Positions 8,155 through 14,145 of a DNA stretch of 14,145 bases are shown here, in pieces. Made by a program: the position numbers and the translations under genes. The DNA comes from Flavobacteriales bacterium (GTDB taxonomy: Bacteria; Bacteroidota; Bacteroidia; Flavobacteriales_E; Vicingaceae), in the NCBI GenBank assembly GCA_016763135.1, contig JAESUI010000042.1, positions 1-14,145 of the forward strand, given 5' to 3'. Under the pieces are notes generated by a model. That model saw nothing but the letters and a program-made list of their open reading frames with translations. It was not told where the DNA came from and made no database searches. Numbering within the stretch: the first letter of the stretch is position 1; each line of letters opens with the position of its first letter.

Positions 8155-9494
8155 ATATTCAAGCGTTTTGTCCTATCATTAATTAATACTAATGCTATAA
8201 CAAAAAATAGTTGAGCAGGAAGCTTATACCTAGATAATGCACCAAAATTATAAGAGCTAATTCCAACCACAATACCAAATATAAATGCAAATATCAATAA
8301 GAATAAAATATCTTTATTTCTATAGATTAATCTTAATAAATTAAACCGATACTTTAAAATAAGCCATAAGGAAAACAATGTTAAAATCATACCTTCAACA
8401 GCTCCTAATAACATTGAGGCATTATTAACCTCAGTCACATATGGTCTAAAAAATGTTACAGCTATTGCCGAAGGAATTTTTTTTATTATGCCAGTAGTAG
8501 AAAAATCCATATCACCTAGAGTATAAACTGACTGATCACTGCTCTCTGCAACTGTAGTATGCCAGGATTGAAAACCCTGCAGTGTTGTCTCCATTTTTTT
8601 CATATTATATCTACCTGCATTTTTTGAAAGCTGTTGAGCTAAAAAATAGCTACTAACAATCAAAAGTAGTGCTATAAAAGGAGTCATCATTTTTCTATAT
8701 AAAGCACTTGGTATTAATGATTTTAAATTAGACTGCACCCAGACAAATAAAGCTGGATAAAGAACGTATAAAATGTAGGGTTTTAAAAAAGCTATAATTA
8801 AAGTAGAAACTATAATTAAAATTAGGCTTAGCATTTTTTTTCTTTTTAAAATTACAATATTCATAAATGAATAGACCACCCATCCAATTGCAGCAATGGT
8901 TATCGTATCTTTTAATATTCCTGAACCCCATAAGATAACTGAAGGGATAAAGAAAAAAGCATAAAATAATTTTTTTTTTAAATGAGGATATACCTTGCAA
9001 AAAGCATAATACATGTTCCATATTCCTAAAAACGATAAAACAGAAAAAACTACTGTAGTTACCACGTATGATCTAAAACTAAACATGTTAATTATTGCTG
9101 TGATTTTTACAGTGGTAAAAGTATCAGCAGATCTAAGGAAATTATGTCTATTATATGCAAATTTATATTCGTACCAATTCATTTCACTATGAGATTTGAA
9201 AAATATTTTCAAACCATCCAATGGGTTTTCAAAAATATAAGTAGTAAAATCATTGGCTGTATTCCAATATGAATAAGTATCTCCTCCTCCCCAATAATAT
9301 ACTGTTAAAAACATAAACCCTAAACCACCCACTATTTTAGATGACAACGCCCATAAAAAATAATTATAACTAGAGTCATGCTCCATTTTTCTACTCCTAT
9401 AAACAAAAGCTACAAGGAAAATGATCAGTATATAAAACAGTGCTATAACATAATCAAGTGCCCAAATATCAGGTATGTAAGTATTAGAACTCAT
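8151..9494 (-). CDS. Polytopic membrane protein, paralogue A (possible polymerase or GT-C-like)
   Basis: A 447-residue integral membrane protein with roughly 9-11 hydrophobic segments. I do not recognise a named family. Conserved-looking blocks: GGDTYSYW (70-77) after the second helix, with an acidic and aromatic loop like the first periplasmic loop of GT-C transferases and some polymerases; PSVILWGSGILKD (184-196); FLKPY (236-240); a hydrophilic stretch of about 65 residues between helices (288-346) with GFQSWHT (307-313) and SVYTLGD (322-328); FFRPY (349-353 region); and SSYNFGALSRYKLP (413-426) near the end. The same blocks, in the same order, occur in the next upstream gene. ATG 9494 is the first start. 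Coded opposite to the glycosyltransferases and ends tail-to-tail with them. An A10 run encodes K173-K175. Candidate oligosaccharide polymerase or lipid-linked sugar transferase, by inference only. Confidence 0.85.
   Translation of the reverse strand: MSSNTYIPDIWALDYVIALFYILIIFLVAFVYRSRKMEHDSSYNYFLWALSSKIVGGLGFMFLTVYYWGGGDTYSYWNTANDFTTYIFENPLDGLKIFFKSHSEMNWYEYKFAYNRHNFLRSADTFTTVKITAIINMFSFRSYVVTTVVFSVLSFLGIWNMYYAFCKVYPHLKKKLFYAFFFIPSVILWGSGILKDTITIAAIGWVVYSFMNIVILKRKKMLSLILIIVSTLIIAFLKPYILYVLYPALFVWVQSNLKSLIPSALYRKMMTPFIALLLIVSSYFLAQQLSKNAGRYNMKKMETTLQGFQSWHTTVAESSDQSVYTLGDMDFSTTGIIKKIPSAIAVTFFRPYVTEVNNASMLLGAVEGMILTLFSLWLILKYRFNLLRLIYRNKDILFLLIFAFIFGIVVGISSYNFGALSRYKLPAQLFFVIALVLINDRTKRLNI
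8970..8979 (-). repeat. A10 homopolymer tract inside paralogue A
   Basis: Ten consecutive A on the coding (minus) strand encode the end of L172 and K173-K175. Gain of one A would shift into a frame that ends at about 8728. Loss of one A would terminate after about 20 codons, at 8912-8914. The aligned place in paralogue B has no such run. Confidence 0.9.
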
Positions 9495-9529
9495 TATGCT
9501 ATATCAAGTTTTATACAAAGTTAAATTAA

Positions 9530-10885
9530 TTAATCTTTTATCTTCCCACCGCTTTTCGACACTTTATTTGTTTGGTTACATAAAATAATCAATACCAGAG
9601 AGCAAAACATTATAGCAGGTATTTTATACCTAGATAATGCTCCAAAATTATAAGAACTTACCCCAATTACTGCAGAATATGTAAAGGAAAAAAACAACAT
9701 AAAAATAACTTCATAATTTGTAATCATAGCCCTAAAAAAATGTTTTTTTGCTACTACTAATACATAAATAAAAGCTACAAATAACAATAATGATTCTATC
9801 GCCCCCAACAGCATTGGCCAATTATTAATTTCCCATAAATATGGCCGAAAAAAAGTGACATTTATTGCCTCAGGAATTTTTTTAATAATCACTTGTGGTG
9901 TAGTTGTATAGCCTCCCAAAGTATAACTATTTTGACCTTCTGAAAAAACATCCATACTGTGAAAACTTTGAATCCCTTTTACAGTTTGTAATGCATTTTC
10001 AATCCTATATTTTGAAGACGAATCAAGACAAATTTGATTTATAAAGTAACCACCTCCAATTATTAATACTACTACCAAAAATCTAAAAGTGACTTTAATT
10101 AACAAATCTTTGATTGGTTTTGTTAAATAAAGGAATCCCCAAAAAAATAAATATGGAATTAATATAATCAACAAAATAGGTTTTAAAAATTGTAATAGAT
10201 ATACACCTACTATAATACTTACAATACTAAACAGTATATTATTCCTGAAAATGAATATATTAGAAAAAGAATAAAGAAACAATCCGACAAGTCCAATAAT
10301 CAATGTATCCTTTAATATTCCCGAGCTCCAGATTAGCGCAGTTGGAATTAAAAAAAAAGGAATCAACATAAGTTTATTAGTATTTCTATATAGCTTACAC
10401 ATAGCTATATACCCTAACCATAAGCCTAAAAAAGAAACCACAGCCATCAATATTGAACAGACCAAATAAGAACCAAAACTTATCAGATTAAAGAAAAAAA
10501 CGATTCTTCCAAAGATCCAACTGGTTTCTCTTTCAAAATAGTAATTGTACTTTTCTAAAGGGTTAAAATTAATATTTGAAAGCTCAGAATATGGTGTGAA
10601 AAGTGTCCGAACTGTTTCTGAATAATTTACAAATAAATTATTTCTTAAATCTTCCGCAATTTGAAAATAAAGAAAAGTATCTCCGTTTTTATAATAAAAT
10701 AACGATATAAATACAAAAGTAATGGCTCCAATTACCTTAGCAGACAAAGCAATTATAAAAAGGTTAAAGAGAGGTTTTTGTAATTCATTTTTTTTTCGAA
10801 ACCTAAAAACAAGAATGTAAATAAAAGATAGGAGTCCCAACGCTAAAAATATGTCAAACAATTCTATCTTCGGAAGGTTATTCAT
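9530..10885 (-). CDS. Polytopic membrane protein, paralogue B (possible polymerase or GT-C-like)
   Basis: A 451-residue integral membrane protein, paralogous to the gene that follows it after 35 bases; the two are probably one transcription unit. Blocks in the same order and at nearly the same positions: NGDTFLYF (67-74), PTALIWSSGILKD (181-193), FLKP (233-236), KGIQSFHS (303-310) and NSYTLGG (319-325) in the long hydrophilic stretch, IIKKIPEAINVTFFRPY (333-349), and SSYNFGALSRYKIP (410-423). Overall identity is clearly below that of a recent duplication, so the pair is old or was acquired together. Start is ATG 10885, the first in frame. Its upstream region is shared with the divergent 661-residue membrane protein. 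Function unknown; the same candidates apply as for paralogue A: repeat-unit polymerase, GT-C sugar transferase, or a partner protein. Confidence 0.85.
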   Translation of the reverse strand: MNNLPKIELFDIFLALGLLSFIYILVFRFRKKNELQKPLFNLFIIALSAKVIGAITFVFISLFYYKNGDTFLYFQIAEDLRNNLFVNYSETVRTLFTPYSELSNINFNPLEKYNYYFERETSWIFGRIVFFFNLISFGSYLVCSILMAVVSFLGLWLGYIAMCKLYRNTNKLMLIPFFLIPTALIWSSGILKDTLIIGLVGLFLYSFSNIFIFRNNILFSIVSIIVGVYLLQFLKPILLIILIPYLFFWGFLYLTKPIKDLLIKVTFRFLVVVLIIGGGYFINQICLDSSSKYRIENALQTVKGIQSFHSMDVFSEGQNSYTLGGYTTTPQVIIKKIPEAINVTFFRPYLWEINNWPMLLGAIESLLLFVAFIYVLVVAKKHFFRAMITNYEVIFMLFFSFTYSAVIGVSSYNFGALSRYKIPAIMFCSLVLIILCNQTNKVSKSGGKIKD

Positions 10886-10907
10886 TAAGTTTATAAAAGT
10901 AATTTTA

Positions 10908-10926
10908 AAGCTAATTATATTAGCTT
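10908..10926. repeat. Perfect 8-bp inverted repeat in a divergent promoter region
   Basis: AAGCTAAT (10908-10915) and ATTAGCTT (10919-10926) are exact reverse complements separated by TAT. The site lies in the 116-base gap between two divergent membrane-protein genes, 22 bases before the minus-strand ATG and 75 bases before the plus-strand ATG. Its position suits an operator controlling one or both genes. It is not followed by a clear T-run that would make a terminator. On the minus strand TACTTTTA (10901-10894) is a poor match to the Bacteroidota -7 element. The rest of the gap (10886-11001) is AT-rich with nothing else supportable. Confidence 0.5.
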
Positions 10927-11001
10927 ATAATAATAACTAAAGAGTCTATAAAATAATTTCAATACTTCAATTTTATTTATTTTTACTTAAAATTAATTGT
11001 A

Positions 11002-12987
11002 ATGCTTATAACAATCCTTACTTATTTAGCAGTTTTTTATTTATCCATTATTGGACTAATGTTTATAGGTCATATTTTTTATTGCTTTTTTATTCCAGAG
11101 ATAGAAAAACCTTACCAACGAATTTTCTCTAAGGCATCAATAGGTGTAATTTTATTTACTATCGCTAATGCTATTTATAAAACAAACGGTCATACAATAC
11201 TAATCTTATTTCTGTTAATTCTCGCTATTTTAGTTTTTGAAAAGCAATTAACTTTAAAAAAAGATTCTGTAAAAAAAATAATTCAATTACCTTCAAAAAA
11301 GACTTTAATATTCTTTTTACTTTCAATTATACTACCTGGAATACTGTTTTTTAGCTGGGAGGCACTTTTTATGTTTAAAACTGGTAATTTCAATTTTGTT
11401 ATAGCCCCCAGAGATTATCATCATTATAGCAATATAAGTGAAGCTATTTCTATCACAGGTCAAGAAAATACCTTTGGATTCAAAAATTTGATTTACACGG
11501 ATTATCATGGTGTCACACCATATCATTATTTTGAATTGTGGTTCACTAATGGTATAACCAATTTTTTTGATACGATTAACATTGTTACTTTAATGACAAT
11601 TTGTTATCCCATATTTTACTGGATTACATATCTTGGAATCTGTGCTATATGGGAGTGCTTTGGGAATGTTCGTTGGATTCAAAAACTGTTGTCATTTTTA
11701 TTTATTGGTTTAGGAGGACTATGTCTTCAAGTATATGAGGTTATTCCTTATTTGGGAGTAGGGAGCTTTATAACAATTAATCCAATAGAAACCTTTTCCA
11801 GAAAATACATTATTTATTATCCGTTTGTAATTGCATCATGGCTGTTTTTTTATCATAAAAAAAAAATAATGGCAATGATTACTATCCTATGCTTACCTAT
11901 CATTTTTATTGGGTCAGCTCCAGCGATATTCACCGCTACAGTAGGATTTACAATAATTACTAGCTTATTCAGAAAAATAGATAAAAAAACGGTATTCAGA
12001 ACTTTACTCTATACATTGATGATAGCAATTACAATGGGATTATTTTATATCTTAAATAAAAACCCATTAATTTCTCTGGATAATTTTGAAGCTATATCAT
12101 CAGTTGAAACGTGGAAAAATTTAAAAACATATAAAACTATTTTAAACATCTATATATTAACTACGGCTCAATACCTTTTCTACTTCCTGCCTTTCATCGT
12201 ACTAATAATGATTTTTCATTGGAAAAGCGCTAAAAAATTATACGATATAAAGTCTGCAACTACATCATCCTTATTTTTAACGACTTTATTTTTCACATCA
12301 TTAAGTTCTTGGGCTTTTTTACATTTACTTGGAAATGCCAATCAGTTTTTTTCCAATGGAATTGCGATAGTACTGAATGTGTGGTTGATAGCTCTATTAA
12401 TTAAAACCTCTTTTAAAACGAAGCACCTAAAGATATACGCCTCTTTTTTAATTTTAATTATTTCTCCAAATATCATTTTTTCTTTAAAACACAATACCCG
12501 TATTCAGCATGAGAGTGATCAATACCTCCTCCAAATAAGTAACACCATAAATAATATAGATTCTGAGAATGTTATTGGCGGAATACTATTTTCAAAAGAC
12601 GAAACAACCCTTTTGACAGAAAAAATGAATAAGGCCTTTCATATATTCCCATTAGCACATTATACTAACTATACGAATAAAGTTGTTGATGTTCAAAACC
12701 TCTCCGCATTTGATGTTCCTTCTTTAAAAAATGAATTAAATGAAAAACGATTTAAGCGGAATATTGAAACACTTCCTTTCTTTCGATTTGTTGAAAAGCA
12801 AAAAAAGGCAGGATCATTTCATACTATTGAAAAAAGTCATATCGAATTTATAAATACCATTAATTTAAGGTTTTTAGTTGTACGAAAAGAAATCGAAATA
12901 CCATCTTATTTAAGTGAAAGAGTAGAAAAGGTAATTGAAGATAGTAAATCTGGGGATCGTTTTCTTTTATTAAATAATAAGCAATGA
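11002..12987 (+). CDS. Large polytopic membrane protein with soluble C-terminal domain (GT-C-like)
   Basis: A 661-residue protein with about 10-12 hydrophobic segments over residues 1-490, then a hydrophilic domain of about 165 residues to the end. After the helix near 101-122 there is a polar loop with APRDYHHYSNISEAI (135-149) and TDYHGVTPYHYFELWFTNG (166-184). An acidic plus aromatic first loop of this sort is usual in GT-C glycosyltransferases, where the aspartate is catalytic. GT-C would also fit the layout of helices followed by a soluble periplasmic domain. I do not recognise the exact family. Start ATG 11002 directly precedes a hydrophobic first helix. The stop overlaps the rdgB start as ATGA. 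An A10 run encodes K286-K288. Possibly a lipid-linked sugar transferase of the same glycan pathway, by inference. Confidence 0.8.
   Translation: MLITILTYLAVFYLSIIGLMFIGHIFYCFFIPEIEKPYQRIFSKASIGVILFTIANAIYKTNGHTILILFLLILAILVFEKQLTLKKDSVKKIIQLPSKKTLIFFLLSIILPGILFFSWEALFMFKTGNFNFVIAPRDYHHYSNISEAISITGQENTFGFKNLIYTDYHGVTPYHYFELWFTNGITNFFDTINIVTLMTICYPIFYWITYLGICAIWECFGNVRWIQKLLSFLFIGLGGLCLQVYEVIPYLGVGSFITINPIETFSRKYIIYYPFVIASWLFFYHKKKIMAMITILCLPIIFIGSAPAIFTATVGFTIITSLFRKIDKKTVFRTLLYTLMIAITMGLFYILNKNPLISLDNFEAISSVETWKNLKTYKTILNIYILTTAQYLFYFLPFIVLIMIFHWKSAKKLYDIKSATTSSLFLTTLFFTSLSSWAFLHLLGNANQFFSNGIAIVLNVWLIALLIKTSFKTKHLKIYASFLILIISPNIIFSLKHNTRIQHESDQYLLQISNTINNIDSENVIGGILFSKDETTLLTEKMNKAFHIFPLAHYTNYTNKVVDVQNLSAFDVPSLKNELNEKRFKRNIETLPFFRFVEKQKKAGSFHTIEKSHIEFINTINLRFLVVRKEIEIPSYLSERVEKVIEDSKSGDRFLLLNNKQ
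11857..11866 (+). repeat. A10 homopolymer tract inside the 661-residue membrane protein gene
   Basis: Ten A follow CAT (H285), encoding K286-K288 and the first base of I289. Loss of a single A gives TAA right after three lysine codons. This makes the tract a clean potential on/off switch, if it varies. Confidence 0.9.
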
Positions 12988-13559
12988 AATTAGTATTTTC
13001 TACCAACAACAAAAATAAAATTAAAGAAATTAGAGCCCTAATTAATAATTCCATAGAATTATTAAGTTTAGAGGACATAAACTGTAATGAAGAGATTCCT
13101 GAAACTTCTGATACCATTGCTGGAAATGCTCTTCAAAAAGCAAAATACGTTTTTGATAATTACGGATACAATTGTTTCGCTGATGATACAGGCTTAGAAA
13201 TAGATAGCCTGAACGGTGATCCAGGAATCTATTCTGCACGGTATGCTGGAGAGCAAAGAGATGCTAACGATAACATGGATAAAGTTTTAGTTAATTTAAA
13301 AGAGAACCCCAATAGAACAGCACATTTTAAAACAGTTATTGCTTTAATTATTAACGGTGAAGAAACTTTATTTGAGGGTATTGCAAAGGGAGAAATTACG
13401 CAGTCAAAAAGTGGTTTTGAAGGATTTGGGTACGACCCTATTTTTCAACCTGAAGGTTATGACATTACGTTTTCAGAAATGAGCTTAGAAGAAAAAAATA
13501 AAATTAGCCACCGTGGTAAAGCTGTTCTAAAATTAACTGAATACCTTACTTTGTTGTAG
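12984..13559 (+). CDS. rdgB: Non-canonical purine NTP pyrophosphatase (RdgB/HAM1 family)
   Basis: A 191-residue enzyme that hydrolyses dITP, ITP and XTP to the monophosphate and pyrophosphate, keeping deaminated purines out of DNA and RNA. Cytoplasmic. The family motifs are complete: STNNKNKIKEI (6-16) in the nucleotide-binding N-terminus, ADDTGLE (66-72) with the catalytic acidic residues, SARYAG (84-89), GFGYDPIF (147-154), and SHRGKA (175-180), the C-terminal base-recognition motif. Length is normal. ATG 12984 overlaps the stop of the preceding membrane-protein gene as ATGA, implying translational coupling to a glycan gene. At its other end it overlaps the convergent ddl gene by 14 bases. 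Confidence 0.97.
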   Translation: MKLVFSTNNKNKIKEIRALINNSIELLSLEDINCNEEIPETSDTIAGNALQKAKYVFDNYGYNCFADDTGLEIDSLNGDPGIYSARYAGEQRDANDNMDKVLVNLKENPNRTAHFKTVIALIINGEETLFEGIAKGEITQSKSGFEGFGYDPIFQPEGYDITFSEMSLEEKNKISHRGKAVLKLTEYLTLL

Positions 13560-14145
13560 CAACTTCAATAATCTCATTAAACAATTGCTTTAAAGAAACA
13601 CCCTGATGTTCTGCCATTTGTGGTATTAAACTCTCTTTAGATAATCCTGGAACAGCGTTAATTTCAATTAAATACGGAACTCCATTTTGTAAAATATAAT
13701 CCGCTCTAGCAATCCCCTTCATATCTAATATTTCATAAATCTCTCTAGTTACAGCTTTTACTATTTCAGCAATTTCATCGGTTAAATCTGCTGGGGTAAT
13801 TTCTTCTGATTCTCCTTTGTATTTAGCATCAAAATCAAAAAAATCATTAGTGGTAACTATCTCTGTAATTGGTAAACTTATAATTCCTTCTTTATTTTTA
13901 TAAATGCCATTAGTTACTTCCCTCCCTTCCATAAAACACTCAATAATTGCTTGAGTTCCGTGTTCTAATGCTAATTTAATTGCCTTTTCTAACTCATTTT
14001 CTGATTGAACTTTAGTAATTCCAAAACTACTTCCTCCATCATTGGGTTTCACAAAACAGGGTAATCCAACTTTAGCAATTATTTCAGAACTGTTAACTTC
14101 TTCATTTTGCCGAACCAAAACTGCATCTGCAACTTTAATTCCAAA
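13546..14145 (-). CDS. ddl: D-alanine--D-alanine ligase (partial, N-terminus beyond right edge)
   Basis: The C-terminal 199 residues of an ATP-grasp ligase that joins two D-alanines for peptidoglycan precursor synthesis in the cytoplasm. The frame enters at the right edge without a stop, with FGIKVADAVLV matching the end of the N-terminal domain; internal TTG or GTG codons near 14118 are not the true start. Motifs, counted from the edge: KPNDGGSSFG (33-42), the ATP-binding lysine and serine loop; ECFMEGREVT, the adenine-side acidic cluster; ARAD (146-149), with the catalytic arginine and a Mg-binding aspartate; and YLIEINAVPGLSKESLIP (158-175), with the Mg-binding E and N and the substrate-binding serine. 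About 125 residues should lie outside the window. Convergent with rdgB, overlapping it by 14 bases, so neither gene has room for a separate terminator. Confidence 0.96.
   Translation of the reverse strand, partial: FGIKVADAVLVRQNEEVNSSEIIAKVGLPCFVKPNDGGSSFGITKVQSENELEKAIKLALEHGTQAIIECFMEGREVTNGIYKNKEGIISLPITEIVTTNDFFDFDAKYKGESEEITPADLTDEIAEIVKAVTREIYEILDMKGIARADYILQNGVPYLIEINAVPGLSKESLIPQMAEHQGVSLKQLFNEIIEVATTK

Noticed and set aside
8728..9021. 97-codon minus-strand frame
   Set aside because: Alternate frame of membrane paralogue A; relevant only as the frame entered after gain of one A in the A10 run, not as a gene.
11332..11526. 64-codon minus-strand frame
   Set aside because: Antisense shadow of the 661-residue membrane protein gene.
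12860..13239. Two overlapping minus-strand frames of 85 and 65 codons
   Set aside because: Antisense to the end of the 661-residue protein gene and rdgB, both well supported; no motifs of their own.

Overview
The window looks like part of a surface-polysaccharide (O-antigen, capsule or exopolysaccharide) locus from a low-GC member of the Bacteroidota, most likely the Flavobacteriaceae. The evidence is very AT-rich DNA, A-rich leaders without Shine-Dalgarno sequences, tightly packed overlapping genes, and RdgB and Ddl proteins of Bacteroidota character. The assignment is by inspection only. No rRNA, tRNA, CRISPR array, transposase or integrase was seen.

Layout. (1) 1-963, minus strand, open at the left edge: a class I SAM-dependent methyltransferase with two N-terminal membrane helices. 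(2) 1040-2137, plus: a GT-B glycosyltransferase whose conserved N-terminus has no ATG, GTG or TTG start in frame. (3) 2365-8154, plus: a compact series of glycosyltransferase-like protein, FkbM-type methyltransferase, gutted remnant of an acyltransferase-3 gene, GT11 fucosyltransferase (probably alpha-1,2), GT2 glycosyltransferase and two GT4-like glycosyltransferases. Genes overlap by 1-4 bases or lie at most 20 bases apart, except around the remnant. (4) 8151-10885, minus: two tandem, clearly paralogous polytopic membrane proteins of about 450 residues, whose last gene ends tail-to-tail with the last glycosyltransferase. (5) 11002-12987, plus: a 661-residue polytopic membrane protein with a soluble C-terminal domain. 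It starts divergently from the paralogues across a 116-base region that holds a perfect 8-bp inverted repeat. (6) 12984-13559, plus: rdgB, overlapping the previous gene by ATGA. (7) 13546-14145, minus, open at the right edge: the C-terminal part of D-alanine--D-alanine ligase.

How it may work together (inference). The soluble glycosyltransferases would assemble a repeat unit at the cytoplasmic face, including a fucose added by the GT11 enzyme. The FkbM-type enzyme may O-methylate a sugar. The acyltransferase that once followed it has been lost. The three polytopic proteins have GT-C- or polymerase-like features and are the only candidates here for periplasmic polymerisation or sugar transfer. 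No recognisable Wzx flippase, canonical Wzy, initiating sugar-phosphate transferase or chain-length regulator is present, so the locus must continue outside the window or depend on these unassigned proteins. rdgB and ddl are housekeeping genes and mark one edge of the variable locus.

The most interesting points are the tandem membrane paralogues with shared unassigned motifs, the start-less glycosyltransferase, the 49-codon acyltransferase remnant, and A10 tracts inside two membrane-protein genes.
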